From IMG/VR virus record IMGVR_UViG_3300009034_000033, positions 1-64,000 of that record: a stretch of 64,000 nucleotides of DNA; one strand, 5' to 3'. The position numbers and the translations under genes were made by a program. The DNA comes from a virus. Numbering within the stretch: the first letter of the stretch is position 1; every line of letters starts with the position of its first letter. The notes below the pieces were generated by a model. That model did not search any database and was not told the origin of the DNA. It saw only the letters and a list, made by a program, of their open reading frames with translations. Of the stretch, positions 56,562-64,000 are shown one piece after another.

Positions 56562-57956
56562 TCAATGAGATTTATAAATAGAAAGGACTTCGCTTGCCAT
56601 TCTCTTGTGATATTCCTGTTTTCCAGGGGTAAAATAATCTCCAGAAAACTTACCTGCGCCTCCACTAAAATACTCTTCTTCATAATCTACTGTTAACATA
56701 CGAGGATCAGAATATATACTGGAACAGGAAAGACATCTATAAAAATCAACTCGCTTCTCATAAATTTCCGAAAACCATTTACCTTGAATAGAATTTTCTA
56801 TCTTACCTGGCGAATTACAGAAGGGACAATGAATATTTGTAATTCTGGCAATTCTCCGAACATATTTCCCTTTTCCTTCTATAAAATCAAGAAAAGTTCT
56901 TAAGACTCTTTCGGGGGTAAGCAAATACATACATCTTCCAGAACGATAAGATCCACTCAAATTTGAACATTCAGGACAAGGATTATGTACATCTCCACAA
57001 GGGATACAATCAAGCTCAAATTCTGGGTATAGAGCAACAGTATTAGGATAATATTTAATCCTATTTTCTGGTTTAATATTTCCGAATAAAGCAAGAGTTG
57101 GAATCCCAAAAATAGAGGCCAAATGGAGAAGACCAGAATCTGGAGCAATGAAATAATCACACAATTCCATAGCACAAGCACATTCTAAAAGAGTTGTCCT
57201 ATCTATGAAATTCAAAAGATGATCACCGTTCCATTGATTCAATTTATAATTCCAATGATCTTGACCAAATAAAGCAACCTCGAATCCTTCATTCACTAAA
57301 CCTTGGATAAGATCGCCTAAGTAATCAAAAGGATAAACCCTAACAGGAGAAGCAGAAGTAGTCTGAATTCCTACCAAAGATCTATTAGAATCTCTTCCCC
57401 CTTTTTCCAAGATAGCTTGACCTTTCATTTTCAACTCAGAGGGAAATTCCAAGAAATCATATTTATAATTTGCTAAAGATCCAGCATATCGACCAAAGAT
57501 CTCAGTTCTTACTTTCTCATTTCTTCTGTCCTCTCTTTCTGGAACCCAACATAAATCGACCGTTCCATCATACCTAGAAAAATTCGATTTAACATCTCCG
57601 AAAACTTGGTTTAAGAATGGAAACTGTTCTACAATTGGGGTATAAAGAAGATCAGAATAAAAATCTACCTTTGTTTTAGGATGAGCATAAGCCAAGGGAT
57701 AGGCTAAAAAATATGCACAGGCAATAACATCACCAAAACCTCTATTCCGGATCACAGCAATATGTTGACCTGTTCTTGCTAAAGCTTCTAAATGACCTCC
57801 TTGTTTTATTCCTTTTACTCTAAAACCTGGATAAGCTGCCATAAGTCTAGTCGCATCTTCTACTCTAACGTCTCTAGCAATCCCTCGTCTAAAACGACCG
57901 AAATGAGTTGCTATTTCTCTTAAATTACCTTCCCAAGTTATTTGTACTGTTCCCAT
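56562..57956 (-). CDS. GT9 (heptosyltransferase-like) protein with C-terminal zinc ribbon
   Basis: 464 residues. IAVIRNRGFGDVIACAYFLA starts the first Rossmann domain. DSGLLHLASIFGIPTLALFG is the GT9 nucleotide-sugar motif, seen in ADP-heptose transferases. It ends in a zinc ribbon (CPFCNSPG...CLSCSSIYSDPR then DYEEEYFSGG) that normally begins a methyltransferase. With gmhA, the heptose kinase and the GmhB-like gene it suggests heptose transfer. Confidence 0.8.
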   Translation of the reverse strand: MGTVQITWEGNLREIATHFGRFRRGIARDVRVEDATRLMAAYPGFRVKGIKQGGHLEALARTGQHIAVIRNRGFGDVIACAYFLAYPLAYAHPKTKVDFYSDLLYTPIVEQFPFLNQVFGDVKSNFSRYDGTVDLCWVPEREDRRNEKVRTEIFGRYAGSLANYKYDFLEFPSELKMKGQAILEKGGRDSNRSLVGIQTTSASPVRVYPFDYLGDLIQGLVNEGFEVALFGQDHWNYKLNQWNGDHLLNFIDRTTLLECACAMELCDYFIAPDSGLLHLASIFGIPTLALFGNIKPENRIKYYPNTVALYPEFELDCIPCGDVHNPCPECSNLSGSYRSGRCMYLLTPERVLRTFLDFIEGKGKYVRRIARITNIHCPFCNSPGKIENSIQGKWFSEIYEKRVDFYRCLSCSSIYSDPRMLTVDYEEEYFSGGAGKFSGDYFTPGKQEYHKRMASEVLSIYKSH

Positions 57957-58046
57957 TAGATTAAATCCTCTTCTCCCAAGTAAAGGGAAAAGAAAAAATG
58001 AAACCTTGGAAGAAGAGGACCTCCGACTATATATTCAAAGAACGGA

Positions 58047-58967
58047 TTACGATCCGGTTCCAGTTAAAGCGCCGACCATCAGATAGCCTGCTTCTGCGCA
58101 AACTAACTTCTGAGTCTGAATAACAGAAACCTCGTAAACTGTTCCTCTGCTTTCTTCATCTCTCCAATCACGAGTGATGTAATTCTGAGACCGTATAGTC
58201 AAGCCCAAAGACATCATCTGAAGAGAAGGTGCACCGTCGATATACGCGACCAGAACATTATCATTCCATATATCCGATATGCTCGCTGTCTGGCCTTCCA
58301 TTGAAGTATCTTCAATTGGGTAAGCTACGACAGGCTTAAGTCCCCAGATTCTTGGCGGCAATTCGCCTTTCTCTGCATATTCCTTGAAAGGAGTGTAGGC
58401 CAGATTTTTCAACCAGACCAACAGGGCTTGAGCAGTCTCTTCGTTCAGGACCATGGTATTTGCGTTCTTGCCACAGTTCCTTCTCACAGTTCTCTTTGCC
58501 TGATTAACGTCCGCGTGTGGATCTTGACCACTAGTTGCATTCCACGGAGTCACAACATTGTGGAAATACGGGATAAAAGATGTGCTCTGAGCGATCGCCT
58601 GGACAGCTTTCTCCGCTCCTCTCCGAATCATTGACGTTAAGAATTCGACTGAAGAAATAGCTGGCTTTATCGCGACATCCGCATTATCCCGAACTCTATC
58701 TGGAACCAGATGACTCAACGCCTCCTCTTCGCAACTATAGTCAACTGGTGTAGCTGCCCAATCAACTCGATTGGATTTGGTTCCAATGGCTCTCCTGGTC
58801 TTGACATCTCGTAGATGTTCTCTTCCGAATTTCCAGTATTTGTCTGCTTCTTTCGTCACAGCCAAAGGTGGAAATATTATTTCTCCAACAAAACCAGGTT
58901 CACCGTATTTGATTGCCACATTGGAAAGAGGTACACTAACATGAACTTCTCCAACGTTCTTAGGCAT
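58047..58967 (-). CDS. Major capsid protein
   Basis: 306 residues, HK97-fold-like. KYGEPGFVGEIIFPPLAV in the N-arm, TMVLNEETAQALLVWLKN in the middle and QNYITRDWRDEESRG with a beta-rich C-terminus are typical of coat proteins of siphoviruses lacking a cleaved delta domain. Base composition is slightly richer in GC than the neighbours, as in highly expressed genes. Decoration protein and scaffold are upstream. Confidence 0.8.
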   Translation of the reverse strand: MPKNVGEVHVSVPLSNVAIKYGEPGFVGEIIFPPLAVTKEADKYWKFGREHLRDVKTRRAIGTKSNRVDWAATPVDYSCEEEALSHLVPDRVRDNADVAIKPAISSVEFLTSMIRRGAEKAVQAIAQSTSFIPYFHNVVTPWNATSGQDPHADVNQAKRTVRRNCGKNANTMVLNEETAQALLVWLKNLAYTPFKEYAEKGELPPRIWGLKPVVAYPIEDTSMEGQTASISDIWNDNVLVAYIDGAPSLQMMSLGLTIRSQNYITRDWRDEESRGTVYEVSVIQTQKLVCAEAGYLMVGALTGTGS

Positions 58968-59028
58968 TCGTTTTCGCCTCCTTCAACTTTTTAAGTCTTA
59001 CTATCTATTATTAAATCGACAGATTGAT

Positions 59029-59430
59029 TTACAGTTTACTAGGATCCTTTTGCTCAAAGACCCAGCATGAGATCACATCACCAGTAACTCCAGGCTCCTC
59101 AGCTTCACCAAGAAGACCGTTGCTTGAAGCGGCTGTATACTTTCGAGCAGTTCCTGCAGCAGCGGCAACTTCGAGATAATCCCCAGCAGCCACTGTTCCA
59201 GCGAGTTTCACTTTTGCTCTTCCACCCTTCACAACAGCGGTCGTCTGTTCTGTTCCGGATTGTGGAGTGGACCAGATAACTCCTAATATATCAATCGCTC
59301 CCGCAGCGCCAGGGAGTGCACAATGCTCGTAATCTGTACCTCGGACCACTATTCTTTCTTTGGAACCTGACAAATCTACATCCGAAAGATAGGTCTCGAT
59401 GTATTGTTCCTTTTCTCCTAGTCTAGCCAT
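59029..59430 (-). CDS. Capsid decoration protein
   Basis: 133 residues, beta-rich with GGRAKVKLAGTVAAGDYLEV, the pattern of small head-decoration proteins (DUF2190-like). Adjacent to the major capsid gene. Confidence 0.7.
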   Translation of the reverse strand: MARLGEKEQYIETYLSDVDLSGSKERIVVRGTDYEHCALPGAAGAIDILGVIWSTPQSGTEQTTAVVKGGRAKVKLAGTVAAGDYLEVAAAAGTARKYTAASSNGLLGEAEEPGVTGDVISCWVFEQKDPSKL

Positions 59431-59450
59431 TATTAGTTAACACCTCCATC

Positions 59451-59903
59451 TTAAGAATCAGTGTCTTCTCCGTATCTTAGATCATCATCGTCAGGGTGAT
59501 ATGCCCAAGCTTCAACATCGCCAAGATCGAATATAGGAGTGAAATCTTTAGTTGAGGAGTCTATTATGTCTGGAATATCTATATCGTTTATAGAAGCTCC
59601 CATTTCTAGTAGTTTAAGCAATCTCTCTCCTTCGTCTCGGTAGTCTCTCACCCATTCAAAAAGTCCTTCTTGAACCTGTTTAGCATATATTCGTTTTAAT
59701 TCTTTATATGTAGCGAAATATTTAGAAATCGCTGTTAATACTGGTGGAATAGGAGCAGTGAAAGGAACAGTATATCCAATTATTCCAAGACGTAAATCGA
59801 TCTCTATATCTGCATCCACAATGAATTTAGTTATATATGCAGACTCATTCGAAGGGATTGCTTTGTGAGTATCAAGGACGTCCTGATAAACAGAATATGC
59901 CAT
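59451..59903 (-). CDS. Head-tail connector protein
   Basis: 150 residues. Helical N-terminus (DTHKAIPSNESAYITKFIVDADIEIDLRL) with later helices, as in Mu gp36-like connector proteins (DUF1320). Acidic tail. Lies between scaffold and decoration genes. Confidence 0.6.
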   Translation of the reverse strand: MAYSVYQDVLDTHKAIPSNESAYITKFIVDADIEIDLRLGIIGYTVPFTAPIPPVLTAISKYFATYKELKRIYAKQVQEGLFEWVRDYRDEGERLLKLLEMGASINDIDIPDIIDSSTKDFTPIFDLGDVEAWAYHPDDDDLRYGEDTDS

Positions 59904-59958
59904 TTCAACATCTCCCCTAAAAAAGAAAAGTAAAATCCCTTTTCTTCCGTATCCTTGT

Positions 59959-60642
59959 CTATTTCATTGTCTTCACTTTGTCGCCCAGTTCCTGGTAAAC
60001 CTGAGCAAGAGCATCTGGATACGAGATCTTCTTTTCTTCGACCCTCTTTATAACCAGGTTATGGATTTCCAAACCTGTAAGGACCTCGTTGTCTTCTTCG
60101 TTAACTGAATATTCTTTCTTGGTTCGCTCTATCTGAGCCTGGGTGGTAATAACAGCACCATCGCCTTCAGAACTCGAAAGCTCTTCGAATTCTACCAGTT
60201 TGGGAAGACGATCTATTACCGATTTCACCAGATCAAGTTGGGAAAGCTCCATTTCTTTTACTTTCCCGTCTTTGTCCGCTTCAGAATATTTGACAATAGT
60301 TCCAGCGTCTGTACTCTGAAGCAGGGCTTCCAAGGGAGTTTCGAAAACCGGGAGAATCTTGCCTTCAGCTTTCTTCTCAGTCATAAATACCCGGATCTCA
60401 TCATTTCTCTTGGTTGTGGCAGCTTCCTGCAATGCCACATCTTTCGTCTTCATCGCTTCATCTGCCGCTTCCAACTTGCCATCTCTATCTTTGATTTCAT
60501 CTTCTTTGGCTTTGATCTCAGTCTCTTTGGCCAAGATCTCTTCGTCTTTGTCTTTGACTGCAGTCGTTAGTTCTGCAACTGTAGCCTTCATAGTTGCCAT
60601 TTCTTGTCTCATTACTTCGAGTTGTTCTGGGGTAACAGCCAT
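59959..60642 (-). CDS. Internal scaffold protein, nested in-frame
   Basis: 227 residues. An ATG at 60642 lies within the protease gene, preceded by GGAGGTG at 9-base spacing. The product MAVTPEQLEVMRQEMATMKA... is a coiled coil with repeated Glu/Lys heptads, as expected for a scaffold. The arrangement is like lambda C/Nu3 and Mu I/Z. Confidence 0.6.
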   Translation of the reverse strand: MAVTPEQLEVMRQEMATMKATVAELTTAVKDKDEEILAKETEIKAKEDEIKDRDGKLEAADEAMKTKDVALQEAATTKRNDEIRVFMTEKKAEGKILPVFETPLEALLQSTDAGTIVKYSEADKDGKVKEMELSQLDLVKSVIDRLPKLVEFEELSSSEGDGAVITTQAQIERTKKEYSVNEEDNEVLTGLEIHNLVIKRVEEKKISYPDALAQVYQELGDKVKTMK

Positions 60643-61614
60643 TATTTCTACACCTCCATAGAATTTAATTGGATTGCCACTATTTTCCTGATACAACTTT
60701 TCAATAGCAGGCAATGTTTTAACGGCAGGGACATCGGCTCCAAGAAGAGCAACAGCAGCTAAAACCTTCTTATATATTTTTCCAACCTGATCCTTATATG
60801 GCATATAGATTTCAGGCGAGATTCGCGAATAGGCTCCAGCTTCTACCAGTTCAGCAATTCGTTTGGGAACTTGTTTGATTGAAGCAAGAAGCACTTTGCC
60901 CTTCCTCTTCAATTCCGTCACTTTTCCTAAAGCAGGCATACCACTTGGAAGGAATTTTTTCTGTTCTTTCTTAGTCAAATGACCAAGTTTGAATGGGGGA
61001 ATGACTAGTCCTTCCAAAAGGCCAAAATTTTTCACTAGTTCATCGAGATCAGTTTCTACATATTCATCTCCATTGTGCGTCCCTGTCTCGAATATCGGTA
61101 TATCGATCAATTCTCTAGTCTCAAGAGCAAAATTCTTTGTATCAGAATTCTCGCTCTCTCCCTCATAATATTCTAATGGTAATATATATATTTCTTCCTC
61201 TTCTTTATTTTCCCCCATTTTCTTTATCATTTTATAATAAGGCGATTTGCCCTCAGGATAATAATCCGGTTTTGGTCCTTTTGGGTAAATCCCTTTGATT
61301 GGAAAACAAGGGGAACCATCTGCTGAAACTGCAAAACCTAATAAGAGAGGATTCTCACAATCCGGACAAGCTTTCGCAAAATCTTCTGTATATTTTCCTA
61401 TATATCCACAGCTAAAACAGAAGATTATATTAGGTTCGTCATATCTTGGCGTTGGATGATATGGATAAAATCCTTCCGCGCTCCTTTCAAGACTGAAAGA
61501 ATAATATCCTGGAAATTGAATACCTCCATCGCCAATCTTAGGAGTCCGTATCTTGGATTTTTGAAAAAGCGCCAAGATTTCATCGTCTGTTAAGTCAAGA
61601 TCAACGACTGGCAT
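59959..61614 (-). CDS. Mu gpI-like protease-scaffold protein
   Basis: 551 residues from the ATG with AAAGGAG upstream. Residues about 190-310 match the phage I-like protease: TGTHNGDEYVETDLDELVKNF, PPFKLGH, KVLLASIKQVPKRIAELV, GAYSRISPEIY. The C-terminal third is a coiled coil (scaffold). The N-terminal region carries zinc-binding CFSCGYIG...ACPDC, which is not typical. Confidence 0.75.
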   Translation of the reverse strand: MPVVDLDLTDDEILALFQKSKIRTPKIGDGGIQFPGYYSFSLERSAEGFYPYHPTPRYDEPNIIFCFSCGYIGKYTEDFAKACPDCENPLLLGFAVSADGSPCFPIKGIYPKGPKPDYYPEGKSPYYKMIKKMGENKEEEEIYILPLEYYEGESENSDTKNFALETRELIDIPIFETGTHNGDEYVETDLDELVKNFGLLEGLVIPPFKLGHLTKKEQKKFLPSGMPALGKVTELKRKGKVLLASIKQVPKRIAELVEAGAYSRISPEIYMPYKDQVGKIYKKVLAAVALLGADVPAVKTLPAIEKLYQENSGNPIKFYGGVEIMAVTPEQLEVMRQEMATMKATVAELTTAVKDKDEEILAKETEIKAKEDEIKDRDGKLEAADEAMKTKDVALQEAATTKRNDEIRVFMTEKKAEGKILPVFETPLEALLQSTDAGTIVKYSEADKDGKVKEMELSQLDLVKSVIDRLPKLVEFEELSSSEGDGAVITTQAQIERTKKEYSVNEEDNEVLTGLEIHNLVIKRVEEKKISYPDALAQVYQELGDKVKTMK

Positions 61615-61640
61615 ACATCTCACTCCTTTGGTAAAGATTC

Positions 61641-62069
61641 TTATTTCAAATCCTCGACATCAGTAACACAAAATTGAATTTCTGATAAATCGCAGATTCC
61701 GTGTTCTTCAAAGAATTTTTGTTCTTCTTTAGTTGCTTGTGGAACAGGAATCTTAATGTAAATTTCTGATTCACTTGCTTCCTTCTTTTCCTCAGCAGGT
61801 TCAAACAATATGAATTTGATTTCATTATCTTTCAGCCATTTCCTAGCTTCGGTCTCTGTCCAGTGTTTTATATCGAATCGCAATGACTGTAATATTGGAG
61901 GATCACTTGGTTTAGCTTTACCTATCAATTTTCCCCAGATGACATTTACAGTTTGAGGGACCTTTATCCTTCCACCATATATAGTTCCCCCTGCCACAGT
62001 TCTATATGCATCTTTATCAAATCGATTGGGAGATTGTATTCTTGCAGCATGATGACCTGGAAATGGCAT
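61641..62069 (-). CDS. Conserved head-region protein
   Basis: 142 residues. RIQSPNRFDKDAYRTVAGG, VIWGKLIGKAKPSDPPILQ and WTETEARKWLKDNEIKFILF form a pattern I associate with a domain found beside phage prohead proteases. Function not known. Confidence 0.6.
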   Translation of the reverse strand: MPFPGHHAARIQSPNRFDKDAYRTVAGGTIYGGRIKVPQTVNVIWGKLIGKAKPSDPPILQSLRFDIKHWTETEARKWLKDNEIKFILFEPAEEKKEASESEIYIKIPVPQATKEEQKFFEEHGICDLSEIQFCVTDVEDLK

Positions 62070-62090
62070 TTTATAAGTCCCCCTTTATTT

Positions 62091-62393
62091 CTATCCTAGC
62101 TGTTTCTTTATAGCCTGTTTGATCGTCTTAATATAATCAAAACCAGCACTAGCTAAAGCAGCAGCAACTAGACCATTAAAAACAGATTGTAAAAATCCGA
62201 TTCCCTGAATCCTTCCACCAATTATTGCTGCCAAGATTGCGATTGAGATGCTCAGGAGAGCCCCGAATTTCTTCCGTGTGAATCCTTTAGGACTGAAATC
62301 GATCAATAGCTCAGTTAGACCACCTGCAATGACCATATAGACCAAAGTAAGGGCATCTAACTTAAAACCCAATTTAGATAATATTTCTAGCAT
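62091..62393 (-). CDS. Holin-like membrane protein
   Basis: 100 residues with two or three membrane helices (LTLVYMVIAGGLTELLI; GALLSISIAILAAIIGG; VFNGLVAAALASAGF) and a basic C-terminus. Topology and neighbours (small anchored proteins) suit a holin. Confidence 0.65.
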   Translation of the reverse strand: MLEILSKLGFKLDALTLVYMVIAGGLTELLIDFSPKGFTRKKFGALLSISIAILAAIIGGRIQGIGFLQSVFNGLVAAALASAGFDYIKTIKQAIKKQLG

Positions 62394-62408
62394 AGTTATT
62401 GTCTCCTT

Positions 62409-62741
62409 TTATTTTGATTCTATCTTTTCTCGATGAGTTTCAATAACCCCCACAAAATCACTATGGCAAGTTTTACAGCTTGTCCCTTCCGAATGACATA
62501 TCATGCAATCTTGATTTGTCTTTCGCAATATTTCCATCTGAGCTCGAATAGTTTCTGGATCCACAGAAAACTCAGACATTGATTTATCTATTTCACCCTT
62601 CTCTTTCTCCAACATTTTCAATTTCTGTTCATGTTCCACAATGATATAATTCAATAATTCTTTCTCAAAATGAAAATACATTATAAGACATATTACAAAT
62701 ACCGATAAAATTCCGATAATCAAAATTCGAATATCTTTCAT
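62409..62741 (-). CDS. Membrane-anchored protein with two CxxCH motifs
   Basis: 110 residues. N-terminal hydrophobic helix (residues 5-25), a coiled-coil stretch, then CMICH and CKTCH, seven residues apart, near the C-terminus. CxxCH is the covalent heme c motif when exported. Alternatives are a zinc site or disulphides. Confidence 0.65.
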   Translation of the reverse strand: MKDIRILIIGILSVFVICLIMYFHFEKELLNYIIVEHEQKLKMLEKEKGEIDKSMSEFSVDPETIRAQMEILRKTNQDCMICHSEGTSCKTCHSDFVGVIETHREKIESK

Positions 62742-63088
62742 CTGTTAATTAAACCTTTGAGAAACTCGTGTTGTTGATCCATACGCTCAATAAGCCGTTC
62801 TGATATTTTCTCAATTTCTTTAACAATGTTACTATATCTTTCATCAGAAAGCCAACGTAAATTCTTGACCTCTTGCTTCGTTTCCGCAAATGCTAATTGT
62901 ATTGCTAATATTTTTGCCCCATTAGAAATTATTCTTATCTCGCTCGCTCCTAATTTTTGAACATAGATTGTACCAATTACACCACAAATAGACAAGAGTG
63001 CCATTAACAATATCGTTACTATATTACTCTTAAGCCATTTCATATTCGATCTGCCTGTCTCCGAATTTTCCTTTGATTCTCTTGTCAT
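62738..63088 (-). CDS. Small single-pass membrane protein
   Basis: 116 residues. A hydrophobic helix at about 22-42 (IVTILLMALLSICGVIGTIYV) and a coiled-coil C-terminal domain. A start at Met16 is possible. Overlaps the CxxCH gene by four bases; could be a spanin-like or accessory protein. Confidence 0.55.
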   Translation of the reverse strand: MTRESKENSETGRSNMKWLKSNIVTILLMALLSICGVIGTIYVQKLGASEIRIISNGAKILAIQLAFAETKQEVKNLRWLSDERYSNIVKEIEKISERLIERMDQQHEFLKGLINR

Positions 63089-63095
63089 TTTCTTA

Positions 63096-63446
63096 TCACT
63101 TTGACTTTTGCTTATAAATCTCTTTCTTCCACTGTTCTATCCGTTTATGTTCCTGTTTATCAATACAATACCGATCCAATTCAGTATCAGTTTCATACAA
63201 AGATTTGAATTCGAAGCGATCTTCATAAAGAATTAGAATTTGAACGACTTCGTAGAGGGTTATTTTTTCATTTTGATAGTCTTCTAATAGTTTCTGTGGA
63301 TGCTCATTGTACTTCTCTGGAATCGAAGTAATTAGTCCCCCTATTATTATCGTTTTTTCTTCATCTCTTATTGCTGAGGAAATCCAAGGGATAGAGACTA
63401 TAAAGATCACTATAATCGAATAAATCCATTGACGAGAAATCTTCAT
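63096..63446 (-). CDS. Exported small protein
   Basis: 116 residues with a signal-like N-terminus (WIYSIIVIFIVSIPWISSA) and a charged helical remainder ending in Lys residues. GGAGGG precedes the ATG. Function unknown; part of the membrane-protein cluster. Confidence 0.55.
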   Translation of the reverse strand: MKISRQWIYSIIVIFIVSIPWISSAIRDEEKTIIIGGLITSIPEKYNEHPQKLLEDYQNEKITLYEVVQILILYEDRFEFKSLYETDTELDRYCIDKQEHKRIEQWKKEIYKQKSK

Positions 63447-63690
63447 TGCTTGACCCTCCTAAATGTCTCATTCTTTCAACCATATTCTTAATATTATTTA
63501 CAGTTACTTTCTGAACTTCAAATTTCCGATCCAATTCCATATAATGTTTTACATCTTCAAGCTTATTCTCGTTTATCTTATTATTCAATAGAAATATCTG
63601 AAGAACAAGAAAACCAAGAATTGAGAATAAAGCTGCAAGTAATATAGGAATTGCATTACCGACAATTTTCTTCCAAATATCTTCAGCCAT
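63361..63690 (-). CDS. Small single-pass membrane protein
   Basis: 109 residues. Transmembrane helix at about 12-32, then a coiled coil (LEDVKHYMELDRKFEVQKV). Its end overlaps the next gene by 86 bases. Topologically similar to the 62738 protein. Confidence 0.5.
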   Translation of the reverse strand: MAEDIWKKIVGNAIPILLAALFSILGFLVLQIFLLNNKINENKLEDVKHYMELDRKFEVQKVTVNNIKNMVERMRHLGGSSNEDFSSMDLFDYSDLYSLYPLDFLSNKR

Positions 63691-63705
63691 TTTTGACCTT
63701 GCTAT

Positions 63706-64000
63706 TTATTCTGGCGGATCTGTGAAATTCTCCACAATACTAATATCGGTATTGGTCTTTATCGTATCAACGAAAGGTTTTAGAAACTGTCTTATTTTCA
63801 AAGCTTGGGGATCAGTAAGGACAAAGGAGCTGGTCCCAACCATTGCATCACCTGTCAGATTCAGCATTCGATATTGAATCCCTGCTTGCCATTTCCAAAC
63901 TGGAGCAGCAGGTTCGCCTTCCAATACCTGAACCTTTCTAAGATCAACCCCGATTATTTGCATTCGATCCAAGATAATAGTCTTAGGAGCAAATGCATTC
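63706..64000 (-). CDS. Partial gene, 5' end beyond the window
   Basis: Open to the right edge. At least 98 residues with VLEGEPAAPVWKWQAGIQYR. No motif is recognised. A TTG and an ATG inside the frame could be starts, but the frame continues upstream without a stop, so it is treated as truncated. Confidence 0.5.
   Translation of the reverse strand, partial: NAFAPKTIILDRMQIIGVDLRKVQVLEGEPAAPVWKWQAGIQYRMLNLTGDAMVGTSSFVLTDPQALKIRQFLKPFVDTIKTNTDISIVENFTDPPE

Noticed and set aside
1-64000. Lysogeny module
   Set aside because: No integrase, excisionase, CI-like repressor or att repeat was recognised, though genes outside the window cannot be excluded.

Overview
The window is 64 kb of a low-GC tailed bacteriophage genome, most likely a long-tailed siphovirus. 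A small rightward block (about 0.1-3.4 kb) faces a very long leftward set of genes that fills the rest. I see no integrase, no recognisable repressor and no att-like repeats, so nothing points to lysogeny. Terminase and portal genes are not visible and presumably lie beyond the right edge. The host is not identifiable. Radical-SAM, U32-like and CxxCH-bearing proteins suggest an anaerobe or micro-aerophile, and the heptose genes suggest a Gram-negative envelope.

Layout. 0.1-3.4 kb (+): small membrane proteins, unknowns and an archaeal-type thymidylate synthase homologue with a long Lys/Glu tail. 3.4-3.5 kb: a convergent terminator stem. 3.6-11.5 kb (-): small accessory genes, an M15 peptidase (endolysin candidate), a MazG-like pyrophosphohydrolase, a HAD protein and a radical-SAM protein. 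Many of these genes are separated by recurring hairpins that also carry the next ribosome-binding site. 11.6-16.6 kb: heptose kinase, a dUTPase-like protein, dCMP deaminase, a dual-specificity phosphatase and a GmhB-like phosphatase. 16.6-28 kb: replication and recombination genes (SbcC/SbcD-like nuclease, gp32-like SSB, U32-like Fe-S protein, family A DNA polymerase, dNMP kinase, RusA, methyltransferase, UDG, a sigma-like factor). 28-34.7 kb: many small unknown genes with structured RNAs between them. 34.7-37.2 kb: two regulatory gaps around a small operon that includes gmhA. 37.2-64 kb: the late operon, read leftward: a partial gene, small membrane proteins and a holin candidate, the protease/scaffold, connector, decoration protein, major capsid protein, a six-gene sugar cassette, tail completion proteins, tail tube, candidate chaperones, tape measure, and tip, fibre and tailspike proteins.

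The most striking observation is a four-copy family of intergenic RNAs (30.7, 31.5, 32.0 and 33.3 kb, minus strand). They fold as circularly open (type II) hammerhead-ribozyme-like three-way junctions. Each intact copy has a GAAA segment, a stem III closed by A15.1-U16.1, a single unpaired C at the cleavage position, an 8-bp stem I with a GUGGUG or GUGGUU loop, and a core reading CUGAAUGA, which is one base longer than the canonical CUGAUGA. Stem sequences differ between copies while pairing is kept. One copy is decayed at core positions.

A second system is a dispersed sugar pathway. GmhA, a PfkB/HldE-type heptose kinase and a GmhB-like phosphatase would carry sedoheptulose-7-P to heptose-1-P. 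A cassette inserted between head and tail genes (GT9 transferase, two GT2-like paralogues, a CmcI-like protein, a GT2 and an SDR epimerase) could build and attach a glycan to virions, DNA or host surface.
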